From positions 1-14,738 of the forward strand of contig VSNE01000031.1 in assembly GCA_009774155.1 (NCBI GenBank): a stretch of DNA of 14,738 nt, written 5' to 3'. A program made the position numbers and the translations under genes. Source of the DNA: Lachnospiraceae bacterium (lineage in GTDB: Bacteria > Bacillota > Clostridia > Lachnospirales > Lachnospiraceae). This document shows positions 1-7,170 of this stretch, piece by piece (position 1 is the stretch's first letter; every line of letters starts with the position of its first letter). The notes beneath the pieces are model-generated. The model was not told where the DNA came from. It saw nothing but the letters and a program-made list of their open reading frames with translations, and did not search any database.

Positions 1-805
1 CTGCCACTGCGTCCGTACCCATATGCCCCATGATAACAGAGTACATGGTAAAACCGCCGCCCCATACCAGTTCATTTAAAAGAACCGGCGCTGTTTTATC
101 CCAGAATCGTTTTGTCAAATCATAGCTTTGATCAGACAGGCGGATTTTTAAATGCTTCATCCTTGCCGTTATATAAATAATGCTCCAAATCATTTGAGCA
201 GCAGTCGCTGTCACAGTTGCCCACGCGGCTCCCCGAACCCCCATGGCAGGCATCCCAAGCAATCCAAAAATAAATACGGCATTAAGCAGGATATTGATAA
301 TGACAGTTGCACTGCTGATTACCATACTCATATTTACGGCATCGCAGTTCTTCATAATGGTCATACATACCTGCGCTATTGCGGAGAGAAAATAGAAGAT
401 TCCAATGATTTTAAGATATTCACTTCCCAATACAATCAATTCACTCTCATTTGTAAGGAACCGCATAATATTCCGCGGAAAAACAAAGGTTCCTATCCAG
501 AACAGGGCTGCAACAATACAGGAGATACGAAGAACAAGGCAGAATATTTTTGAAATATTGGCATTATCTCTTTTCCCATAATATTGAGCCGTAAACATAT
601 TCTCCCCTATGATAAATGCTGTCATGAACAGATTAAACACAAAAGTGACCTGTGTGGCCAGTGATACGGCAGACATGGCGTTTTGGTCCAGCCGCCCCAG
701 CATGACGGCATCGCTTGCCCCCACAAGCGCAAGCATAAACTGTTGAAATGCCATAGGCAGCGTCAGTCTGGTGATTTCCTTTCCCAAAGTATTGCCATCC
801 TTCAT
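1..805 (-). CDS. MATE-family multidrug efflux transporter, N-terminal part (3' end outside window)
   Basis: An uninterrupted minus-strand frame runs off the left edge, so about 268 N-terminal residues of a protein usually near 450 are visible. The protein begins MKDGNTLGKEITRLTLPMAF and shows the first MATE helices. The early motif GASDAVMLGRLDQNAMSAVSLATQ corresponds to the conserved region of helix 1 and loop 1, and FTAQYYGKRDNANISK to the loop after helix 2. Family members export cationic drugs or metabolites across the cell membrane using a sodium or proton gradient. The start at 805 is chosen because GTGGAGGA lies five bases upstream; an in-frame ATG at 820 overlaps that ribosome binding site and is less likely. 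The gene is divergent from an AraC regulator 113 bases away, which probably controls it (inference). The substrate cannot be told. Confidence 0.9.
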   Translation of the reverse strand, partial: MKDGNTLGKEITRLTLPMAFQQFMLALVGASDAVMLGRLDQNAMSAVSLATQVTFVFNLFMTAFIIGENMFTAQYYGKRDNANISKIFCLVLRISCIVAALFWIGTFVFPRNIMRFLTNESELIVLGSEYLKIIGIFYFLSAIAQVCMTIMKNCDAVNMSMVISSATVIINILLNAVFIFGLLGMPAMGVRGAAWATVTATAAQMIWSIIYITARMKHLKIRLSDQSYDLTKRFWDKTAPVLLNELVWGGGFTMYSVIMGHMGTDAVA

Positions 806-832
806 AACAATCCTCCACATCTCCATCTTTGC

Positions 833-895
833 TATAACAATATCAGATTTCCATTTTAATTTCTTTCAAAATCATGTATAATTTTATAACAATAT
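833..895. promoter_or_regulatory. Divergent promoter region with repeated 11-mer TATAACAATAT
   Basis: The gap between the MATE and AraC genes holds two identical direct copies of TATAACAATAT, at 833-843 and 885-895. They are 52 bases apart, close to five helical turns. A TATAAT hexamer at 877-882 is a good -10 for the AraC gene, though its -35 is weak, and it places the second copy over the likely transcription start. The first copy lies in the likely promoter of the MATE gene (minus-strand TTGAAA, about 18 bases, then TGATAT). Repeats spaced by whole turns are typical of AraC-family operators. That these are the binding sites is inference; the region is AT-rich, so chance is possible. Confidence 0.4.
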
Positions 896-918
896 TCTTT
901 TCTGGAGGAAACAGGAAT

Positions 919-1836
919 ATGAATAAACATACAAAATACTGTTCTGCCATTAATCTGGACTCTTCCGAAACCGTCGCCTATAACAATCCGCTGTTTCCCG
1001 CCTATGTCGGGTACGGAATTTTATCATGCTATCCGGACTATTCTGCAATCAGTCATTGGCATGCAGATTTAGAATTTATTTTAGTTAAGAAAGGGAACAT
1101 GACGTATAACATAAATGGAGAATTAATTGAACTGTCTGAAAACAACGGCATTATGGTAAACAGCAGGCAGATACATCATGGCTTCTCTGCGGACCATAAT
1201 GAATGCGAATTTATTTGCGCTGTATTGTCTCCGGAATTATTACAGGGAAATGAATGGTTTTATCACAATTATATCGAACATATTACAGAGAATGCTTCCT
1301 TCCCTTATCTGTATCTTGCTCATGACAGCTGGCAGGCCGCTATTTTAGAAAAAATAGATAAGCTATATGATACGTTTGGGAAGGGAGATGACAGCGCTCC
1401 TGCAGATGAACAGTCATATTTTGAACTGATAAAAGCCTTCTGCTCTATTATGAAAATATTATACAAACACCTTCCTCCCGCGCAGCGAGCTATGAAAAGG
1501 GAATCCTCTGAAATTATTTCTCTTAAAAATATGATTACCTATGTGGAAGAACATTTTACGGAGCATATTACGCTGGAAGATATTTCATCCGCCGGTGCCT
1601 GCTGTAAAAGCCGATGTTCTATGTTATTTAAAAAATACCTTCGTGATACGCCGATTTCATATATAACAAAGCTCCGTTTAAGAAAAAGTCTTGCTGCTTT
1701 ACTGGAATCGGACTCCCGCATTACGGATATCGCATATGAATATGGTTTCGGCGGAGCCAGCTACTATTGTGAAGCCTTTCGGAAGTATTATGGAATCTCT
1801 CCGTTAAAATATAAGAAAAAACAGCTTGAAGCATAA
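919..1836 (+). CDS. AraC-family transcriptional regulator with N-terminal cupin domain
   Basis: A 305-residue protein. The N-terminal half is a cupin-type ligand-binding domain, with the HWHADLEF motif (His46, His48, Glu52) followed by VKKGNMTYNINGE and a later HHGF. The last 100 residues hold the two helix-turn-helix motifs of the AraC/XylS DNA-binding domain, from ITLEDISS to the closing SRITDIAYEYGFGGASYYCEAFRKYYGISPLKYKK. Length and layout are those of a complete family member. The chosen ATG at 919 has GGAGGA nine bases upstream. An in-frame ATG at 874 would put the ribosome binding site inside the gene and is rejected. It probably senses a small ligand and controls the divergent MATE exporter and itself (inference from gene position). 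It converges with the ABC permease operon at its 3' end. Confidence 0.93.
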   Translation: MNKHTKYCSAINLDSSETVAYNNPLFPAYVGYGILSCYPDYSAISHWHADLEFILVKKGNMTYNINGELIELSENNGIMVNSRQIHHGFSADHNECEFICAVLSPELLQGNEWFYHNYIEHITENASFPYLYLAHDSWQAAILEKIDKLYDTFGKGDDSAPADEQSYFELIKAFCSIMKILYKHLPPAQRAMKRESSEIISLKNMITYVEEHFTEHITLEDISSAGACCKSRCSMLFKKYLRDTPISYITKLRLRKSLAALLESDSRITDIAYEYGFGGASYYCEAFRKYYGISPLKYKKKQLEA

Positions 1837-1883
1837 AGAAAGCGAACAGCCGCCGCACACAGGATTGATAAAAGCCTCTTCAT
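1788..1883 (-). pseudogene. Signal-peptide-like start of a lost gene downstream of the ABC permease
   Basis: After the permease stop there is GGAGGGG, then an ATG at 1883 encoding MKRLLSILCAAAV. This is a typical Firmicutes signal-peptide or lipoprotein start: two positive residues followed by a hydrophobic core. After Val13 the reading continues as RFLYASSCF, loses signal-peptide character, and stops after 31 codons inside the 3' end of the AraC gene on the other strand. The simplest reading is that a third gene of the operon was cut off here by a deletion or rearrangement near 1845. The RBS-to-ATG spacing of about 12 bases is long. A chance 31-codon frame cannot be excluded. Confidence 0.3.
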
Positions 1884-1899
1884 ATTTATATCGCCCCTC

Positions 1900-2607
1900 C
1901 TACATCAGATCGTTTGTTTCTGCTCTGCAAATGGAGAAGAAAGCAAGCGCCAGCGAAAGCAATGTCAGGATCACAGGAAAAACCGTATTGTCTGCCATAG
2001 TAAAGTCGCCGATATTTGCCTGTGTTAAAAGAATCAGCAAAAACGAAGAAATAATCGCTGCCTTTGAGGATTTCATTGCCATACCGATAAACAGGGCAAT
2101 GAAGCCCATGGTGACAATGACGGCAGACTTTACAATCAACTGTATATAAAATCCTGCGCTGCCCATGTCAAAGTCAATGGGAAATGATGATGCCATAAAG
2201 AGGGAGCCCGCCAGAATACAGCTATAAATCAACAGTTTTGTCAAAACCAGCGCCGTAAAATTAAAGAGCCAGACTGCAAGCATCTGAGACACAAGGATCT
2301 TCTGCCGCCTGATGGGATAGAAAAACATCAGGTTCATGGTCTTGTTTTTGTATGCGCTGACAATAAATGATGAGAGCATTACTGCGGTAAAGACCAGAAA
2401 TGACATACTCGTGAACAATTCAACAGGAGCGGATATGGTCCCATGTCCGGGAGCCGCGTCCGGCACGCCTGTGTCGGGATCATTGGCGATTCCCAGATAA
2501 GCCTGCGCAAAAATAAACAGGCAGAGCACGGCAGCCAGAATCACAGCGTTTCTGATATATTTTCCGATCTTGTTTTTCTTCCATTCCAGTTTTATAAGCT
2601 TCAGCAT
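1900..2607 (-). CDS. ABC-2 type transporter permease (peptide antibiotic or bacteriocin type)
   Basis: A 235-residue membrane protein beginning MLKLIKLEWKKNKIGKYIRN, the usual start of small ABC-2 permeases that pair with BcrA/LanF-like ATPases. Six hydrophobic segments are visible, roughly at residues 20-42, 68-92, 111-140, 152-178, 186-205 and 209-228. The LEWKK opening and the loop YKNKTMNLMFFYPIRRQKILVSQ are characteristic of this family. The ATG overlaps the TGA of the upstream ATPase (TGATG), with GAGGAGGTG eight bases before it, so the two are translationally coupled and form one transporter. A GTG one codon earlier is possible. Family members remove lantibiotics or other membrane-active peptides from the cell surface. 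The actual substrate is unknown. Related loci often have a second permease, which is absent here. Confidence 0.88.
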   Translation of the reverse strand: MLKLIKLEWKKNKIGKYIRNAVILAAVLCLFIFAQAYLGIANDPDTGVPDAAPGHGTISAPVELFTSMSFLVFTAVMLSSFIVSAYKNKTMNLMFFYPIRRQKILVSQMLAVWLFNFTALVLTKLLIYSCILAGSLFMASSFPIDFDMGSAGFYIQLIVKSAVIVTMGFIALFIGMAMKSSKAAIISSFLLILLTQANIGDFTMADNTVFPVILTLLSLALAFFSICRAETNDLM

Positions 2608-3524
2608 CACGCTTTCACCTCCTCAGTTATTTTCAGGAAATAGTCTTCCAATGTTTCCGCCTTTTTCCCAAGGGCGGCCACCGGGACATCATTCACGGCC
2701 AGTATCTTAGACAGCTCCTGGGTGGAAAACTGGCTGTCATAAATACGGATCTGCCCATCCTCGATGATTTTAAAATTCGTAATTCCCAGCTTATCGGAAA
2801 GTATATAAGCAGCCTTTTTTTGATCTGGTACGGACAATTCAATATAGGCAAGGCTCATCTGCTCTATCTGCTTCATGCCGATCTCTTTCTTCATCCTGCC
2901 ATGATGGATTACGCCTACCGTATCGGCAATGCTTTCGATTTCCGAAAGAATATGGGTGGAAACCATAACTGTAATCCCATATTCTGCGCAAAGGGTTTTT
3001 AACAGTTCACGAATCTGCTTCATGCCCGCAGGGTCCAGTCCGTTTGTGGGCTCATCCAAAATAAGCAGCTCCGGCTTGCAGAGGATCGCTCTGGCGATCC
3101 CAAGACGCTCCTTCATCCCAAGAGAATAATTCTTTACCGGCTTTCCTGCCGCGTCTGACAATTCCAGCAGGTCAAGGGCATTCTCAATGCTCCCGTGATT
3201 ATAGTATCCCATGTACTCGGCATGGAGTTCTAAGTTTTCATATCCTGTCATATGGTCATAAAAGGTTGGAAATTCAATAATGCTCCCCATCCTCTTAAGC
3301 ACCTCATAGGACTTCGGAGTAAGCGTCTCTCCAAAGATTTCGACGGTTCCGTCTGTGGGCTTCCAGAGATTTGTGAGCATTTTCATAATGGTGGTTTTGC
3401 CTGCCCCGTTAGGACCTAGAAATCCGTTAATCTCTCCTTTTTTGATATTAATACTGACATCCTTCACAAGCTCTTTGCCGCCAATGGTTTTGGTAAGATG
3501 GTTTGTCCGCAAAATATATGGCAT
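2607..3524 (-). CDS. ABC transporter ATP-binding protein, BcrA/LanF-like
   Basis: A 305-residue ATPase with all nucleotide-binding motifs: Walker A GPNGAGKTT (37-45), signature YSLGMKERLG (133-142), Walker B LLILDEPT (153-160), D-loop NGLDP and switch His191 in STHILSE. At the usual Q-loop position it has Glu84 in IIEFPTFYDHMTGYENL, as in the E-loop variant known for lantibiotic-immunity ATPases. The C-terminal 90 residues are the accessory region of this subfamily, ending EDYFLKIT. ATG 3524 is chosen because GGGAGG sits eight bases upstream; ATG 3530 would leave only two bases. It powers the permease encoded immediately downstream. The promoter upstream carries three tandem 11-base repeats, pointing to control by an OmpR-type response regulator. 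Drug or bacteriocin resistance is inferred from family. Confidence 0.93.
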   Translation of the reverse strand: MPYILRTNHLTKTIGGKELVKDVSINIKKGEINGFLGPNGAGKTTIMKMLTNLWKPTDGTVEIFGETLTPKSYEVLKRMGSIIEFPTFYDHMTGYENLELHAEYMGYYNHGSIENALDLLELSDAAGKPVKNYSLGMKERLGIARAILCKPELLILDEPTNGLDPAGMKQIRELLKTLCAEYGITVMVSTHILSEIESIADTVGVIHHGRMKKEIGMKQIEQMSLAYIELSVPDQKKAAYILSDKLGITNFKIIEDGQIRIYDSQFSTQELSKILAVNDVPVAALGKKAETLEDYFLKITEEVKA

Positions 3525-3549
3525 TCTCATTGCCTCCCTTCTTAATACC

Positions 3550-3601
3550 ATTATAGCGGCTGTGATTTTCAAAACTCTTGAATAAATCTTACAAATTTCT
3601 T
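3550..3601 (-). promoter_or_regulatory. Promoter of the ABC genes with three tandem 11-base operator repeats
   Basis: Read on the minus strand, three contiguous 11-mers run from 3601 to 3569: AAGAAATTTGT, AAGATTTATTC and AAGAGTTTTGA. All begin AAGA and keep T at positions 7 and 8. Thirteen bases later comes a perfect TATAAT (3555-3550), and the ATPase start codon follows 25 bases after that. There is no good -35 hexamer; the last repeat takes its place. Tandem 11-base repeats replacing the -35 are the classic arrangement for PhoB/OmpR-family activators. The sequence features are directly visible; binding by a response regulator is inference. Confidence 0.6.
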
Positions 3602-3611
3602 TCGCAGAATT

Positions 3612-4552
3612 TTAATATATGATTTCCTTCAGCCTGACTGTAAAGGTAGTCTTTACATGGGGAACACTGTCCAATATAATATCTCCTCCAAGCTGCAGCG
3701 CCAGACTTTTTGCGATTGTCAGCCCCAGACCGTTTCCCTGTATGCTGCTGCTCCGGGAATCCTCCATCGTAAAAAGACGGTCAAATACGCTTTCCGCAAA
3801 GGATTTCTCAATTCCCTGTCCCTTGTCAACCACATCCACGTATACATTTTTTTGTCCGTCCTTAAGAATACGCCCAGATATTTTCCGTCGGAGCCATACC
3901 GGACCACGTTGGAAACAAGGTTAAATAAAATACGCTGCAGCGCTTCTCTGTTGCCCCGGACATACACCGCATGCTCAGGCAGTCCGATCTCCACCTGAAA
4001 GCCTGACTTCGATAATATCTCATAAAAATCCAAAATACTCTCCCGGCAAAGCTCACAGATATCCATTCCGGAAAGCTCAAAAACCGTATCTCCCGCTTCT
4101 ATTTTTGCCAACGTGAAAAACTCGTTGATCAGCTCCATAACGCCTTGCGCCTTCTGTTCTATCTTTGCCAGCATTTCCTTTGTAGCTTCCCCGTTTATCC
4201 GCATAATCTCCAGATAGCCCAGAACAACGGTCATAGGCGTTTTCATATCATGGGAAATGTTGGACAGCATTCTTTTGGAGGCCATTTCGGAACGTCGGTA
4301 ATCCGCCTTTACCTTCAGCCGATTCTCCAGCAGGCGGTTGATCTGCGCCGCCAGTTCCTTCAGCTCCTTATTTTCGGTAAAGACCATAATCCGTTCATCG
4401 CTGTCCGTATCTGCTATTTCCCTCAGTTTTTCGTGGATACCCCGCAGCTTTGTCTGTATGCCTGTCCGAAATACAAACTGCTGATATAGAATAATCCCGG
4501 ACATGGCCAGAATGCAAAGGCACAGAAAGAATATAATCGTGGTACTGTTCAT
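3612..4552 (-). pseudogene. Sensor histidine kinase, frameshifted in an A7 run
   Basis: The first frame (4552 to about 3850) has one N-terminal membrane helix (residues 5-24), a HAMP-like linker, the phosphoacceptor motif SNISHDMKTPMTVVLGY with His101, and the N box NLVSNVVRYG. After RTDKK the frame should continue NVYVDVVDKGQGI, but that part lies one frame away (3839-3612). It contains the remaining ATP-binding motifs DKGQGI and GNGLGLTIAKSL and ends LKEIIY. The break is at a run of seven A (plus strand T7, 3847-3853). One extra A would restore a normal 313-residue kinase. As written, the product lacks the ATP-binding G boxes and should be inactive unless slippage occurs. GAGAGG precedes the ATG. 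It would sense an envelope-active peptide and switch on the ABC genes downstream (inference). No response regulator gene lies beside it. Confidence 0.85.
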
Positions 4553-4897
4553 AGTTTTCCTCTCGCTGCTTAGAAAGCCTCATTCAGACTTTTAATTCTA
4601 TTACTACTTAATCACGATATTTATGCATTTGTCAATCGAAGTTGTATTCTTATCAAAAACAGATTATACTTACAGACATAAATTTGCAGTTGTAAAGGAT
4701 GAAAGAATATGGGAGATTTTATCGAAATTTCTGCTGACAATATAATATAAGCTTCATCTGTTTCAGTGAAAATCATATGCCGCCCCCTGTAATTAATTGA
4801 AACAATATACAGCTAATTACAGAGGCTGCACATTCTAAGCTGTTTGTCAGTATTCATAAGAAAAAATGAAAGCTTCAAAAAGGATGAAATGAAATGT
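4553..4897. other. Gene-free AT-rich gap between histidine kinase and amidase remnant
   Basis: No convincing gene is seen here. On the minus strand a TTGACA (4635-4630) about 80 bases before the kinase ATG could be a -35, but the matching -10 position reads only ATTAAG. A 40-codon plus-strand frame (4623-4745) has no ribosome binding site. A response regulator gene, which normally sits just upstream of such a kinase, is absent, and no trace of its C-terminus was recognised. The only clear structure is the inverted repeat described separately. Confidence 0.6.
4787..4822. repeat. Inverted repeat, 9-base arms
   Basis: CTGTAATTA at 4787-4795 is exactly mirrored by TAATTACAG at 4814-4822, with 18 bases between. 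No run of T follows, so it is not a normal intrinsic terminator. It could be an operator, or a scar linked to the missing genes in this gap. Its function is unknown. Confidence 0.45.
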
Positions 4898-5455
4898 TCA
4901 CTCCACCCCTCCCCCCAGATACGACAGAATCCCCATGGCCACTGCCCAGGCAATCTGATTCTGATAATTATCCTCCTGAAGCTTCTTCGCTTCCTCCCAG
5001 TTGCTTAAAAATCCGCACTCCACAATGACGATCGGCACCTCGGTTTTCTTCAGCAGATAGTAGCTGCTGTTGGCCTTTGCCTGCCGGTGGTTTTCCGGGT
5101 CCACATAGGAAATAAGTCTTTCCTGCAGAGTCTCTGCCAGGCGTTTTCCCTCCTCAGAGCTTCCATAATAAAATACCTGAGCGCCTTTTACATACTCCTC
5201 GTGATAGCTGTTCTGATGGATACTGACCACACAGTCCGGCTTCGTATCGTTAATCAATGCGCAGCGGTTTTTCATATCCTGCACCTTTTTGTTAGAAGTC
5301 TGTTCCTCATAAAGTCCTTTATCTGATTCCCTGGTCATAAGAACCTCCACATCCTGCTGCTTTAAAATGGTCTGCACCTTCTTGGCAATAATCAGATTCA
5401 GCTCCTTCTCCAGAGAGTCATCCACCCCGATTTTTCCCGGATCATTGCCGCCATG
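4898..5455 (-). pseudogene. N-acetylmuramoyl-L-alanine amidase (Amidase_3, CwlD-like), N-terminally truncated
   Basis: The preserved part is an Amidase_3 catalytic domain. It has the glutamate zinc ligand in LEKELNLIIA, the second histidine ligand in CVVSIHQNSYH and the catalytic glutamate in VIVECGFLSNWEEA, with a normal C-terminus. Such enzymes cleave the amide bond between muramic acid and the stem peptide, and CwlD acts in spore cortex maturation. Family proteins normally carry a membrane anchor or signal, then a strand ending IDPGHGG. Here homology starts abruptly at HGGNDPGKIGV (His codon 5455-5453) and the residues before it read SFPPP. The frame upstream has no ATG and reaches a stop near the cstA terminator. 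The first usable start is GTG 5425, which would omit the first histidine ligand, and no good ribosome binding site precedes it. A non-functional remnant is most likely. Confidence 0.75.
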
Positions 5456-5537
5456 GGGTGGCGGAAAACTATGCTGCCCTTTAAGCTTATCCTCAAAATA
5501 AATTTGCGGGGCCTTATTCCGAATAAAAAATCAGATC

Positions 5538-5578
5538 AAAAAAAACCGCAGACCCTATATTAAGATCTACGGTTTTTT
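5538..5578 (-). terminator. Intrinsic terminator of cstA
   Basis: On the minus strand the arms AAAACCGTAGA and TCTGCGGTTTT pair with one U-G wobble across a 13-base loop, followed by a run of T (T8 in total). On the plus strand the wobble becomes a C-A mismatch, so the structure serves the minus-strand cstA gene, which stops about 27 bases earlier. Confidence 0.85.
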
Positions 5579-5604
5579 CCGGCTGTATCATTCTTACTTT
5601 TTCT

Positions 5605-7041
5605 CTATTCAGTTTCTGTCGTTCCATTGACAATACATTTAAACAGGAACAAAGCAAACAATGCAACTGCAAATACAATGCCCACCGGATAGCAGATACC
5701 CGCGCTCAGCTTAAAGCCCTCGTCAGCCATCAAAATATAAGTACAGGATACCGCTGACATAAAGGTTGCCGGAATCGCTGCCATAAAGCTCGCGTTTTTA
5801 CTTACATATTTCGCAAGATAGGTAGCGCCTGCCCACAGAGCAATCATAGCCAATGTCTGGTTTGACCAGGAGAAATATCTCCATACCACATTATAATCAA
5901 TCAGTGAAATAAAGTATCCAACAATCAGAAGCGGTGCGGAAAGCAGCAGACGCTTCTTACCATCCTTCTGATCAATCTTGAACCAGTCAGCAATTGTCAA
6001 ACGCGCGCTGCGGAATGCAGTATCACCGGACGTAATCGGACATGCGATAACGCCAATCATCGCCAGAACACCGCCGACAGGCCCCAGCAGACCAATAGAC
6101 ATATTATATACGGTTGTGGAGTTTCCTCCGTTCATCTCAGCCAAACCAGTCATCAGACCGCCTGTTCTCTCATAGAAGGCGCAGCCTGCCGCCGCCCATA
6201 TCAGAGCGATAACACCTTCAGCTACCATAGCCCCGTAGAAAATCCTGCGGCCGTCCTTTTCAGAAGTCAGACATCTTGCAATCATCGGAGACTGTGTGGC
6301 ATGGAAACCGGAAATAGCACCGCATGCTACTGTAATAAACATGAACGGCCATATTGGCTTTGCTGCCGGATGCAGATTCTGCAGGGTCATCTCCAGCATC
6401 GGAGCGCTTCCTGTAATATGGTTCACCACTGTAGCTCCGCCGATACCGATTGCCATAACAATAAGGCAGATTCCAAAAATCGGATAAAGCTTACCGATAA
6501 CCTTATCAATCGGCAGTAAGGTTGCAACAAAGTAATAGATCAGGATTACGATAGTCCAGAATTTCACGTTCAGCCAATCTGGAGTCAGAAGAGCAATCAG
6601 TCCGGCCGGCCCTACCATAAATACCACGCCGACCATAACCAGAAGCACTACTGAGAAAACACGCATAACCGTCTTCATGGCCGGCCCTAAATAGATACCG
6701 GTAATCTCAGAAATACTGGCACCGTCATTTCTCATAGACAGCATGCCGCTCAGAAAATCATGCACAGCTCCTGCAAAAATCGTACCAAACACAATCCAGA
6801 GCATAACGCTCGGCCCCCAAATAGCTCCCGACAATGCGCCAAAAATCGGTCCCAGTCCTGCGATATTCAGAAGCTGGATCAGAAATGCCCTCCATGGGGC
6901 AATCGGCGTGTAATCAATACCGTCTTCCAGACGGGTACATGGCGTCTCTCTGTCATCCGGATGAAACACTTTTTCTACAAAAGCGCCATATGTAGCATAG
7001 CCTATCAGCAGTAATGCAAGGCAGACAAAAAATGTAATCAT
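5605..7041 (-). CDS. cstA: CstA-family carbon starvation protein / pyruvate-type transporter
   Basis: A 478-residue polytopic membrane protein with roughly a dozen hydrophobic segments. Family hallmarks are visible: IAPWRAFLIQLLNIAGLGPIFGALSGAIWGP near the N-terminus, FAGAVHDFLSGMLSMRNDG, SGFHATQSPMIARCL in the middle and CPITSGDTAFRSARL after residue 330. It is the short form typical of Firmicutes, compared with about 700 residues in E. coli CstA. E. coli members CstA and BtsT import pyruvate, and CstA has also been linked to peptide use; the substrate here is inferred. ATG 7041 has AAGGAGG six bases upstream. The gene stands alone, with a promoter at 7092-7120 and a terminator at 5538-5578. 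Confidence 0.93.
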   Translation of the reverse strand: MITFFVCLALLLIGYATYGAFVEKVFHPDDRETPCTRLEDGIDYTPIAPWRAFLIQLLNIAGLGPIFGALSGAIWGPSVMLWIVFGTIFAGAVHDFLSGMLSMRNDGASISEITGIYLGPAMKTVMRVFSVVLLVMVGVVFMVGPAGLIALLTPDWLNVKFWTIVILIYYFVATLLPIDKVIGKLYPIFGICLIVMAIGIGGATVVNHITGSAPMLEMTLQNLHPAAKPIWPFMFITVACGAISGFHATQSPMIARCLTSEKDGRRIFYGAMVAEGVIALIWAAAGCAFYERTGGLMTGLAEMNGGNSTTVYNMSIGLLGPVGGVLAMIGVIACPITSGDTAFRSARLTIADWFKIDQKDGKKRLLLSAPLLIVGYFISLIDYNVVWRYFSWSNQTLAMIALWAGATYLAKYVSKNASFMAAIPATFMSAVSCTYILMADEGFKLSAGICYPVGIVFAVALFALFLFKCIVNGTTETE

Positions 7042-7091
7042 ACATAACCTCCTTCTGGCGAAACTCCATAATCCGACACTTTTGTTTCTAT

Positions 7092-7120
7092 ATTTTAAGT
7101 ATATTCTTTTTGGGCAGCAA
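7092..7120 (-). promoter_or_regulatory. Probable cstA promoter
   Basis: On the minus strand TTGCTG (7120-7115), a 17-base spacer and TAAAAT (7097-7092) form a sigma-A-type promoter. It gives a leader of about 44 bases before the cstA ATG. The -10 is close to consensus and the -35 matches four of six positions. A further TATAAT lies upstream near 7140 without a fitting -35. Confidence 0.5.
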
Positions 7121-7170
7121 ATGAAAATACCGTTATTATATATAAACTATACCTAAAAAGTATTAAATTT

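Noticed and set aside
152..553. A 133-codon plus-strand frame at the left end
   Set aside because: It lies opposite the MATE coding sequence, is rich in His, Asn and Pro without domain features, and is a shadow of the real gene.
1837..1899. A bidirectional terminator between the AraC and permease genes
   Set aside because: No stem of useful length followed by T was found in this short convergent gap.
4623..4745. A 40-codon plus-strand frame (MHLSIEVVFLSK...) in the kinase-amidase gap
   Set aside because: No ribosome binding site, no recognisable domain and an AT-rich setting; its ATG lies inside a possible promoter on the other strand. It may be a chance frame.
7129..7137. ACCGTTATT upstream of the cstA promoter, matching a LytTR-type half-site
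   Set aside because: LytTR sites, which control related transporters in other bacteria, occur as two direct repeats about 21-22 bases apart. No second copy was found at the expected distance.
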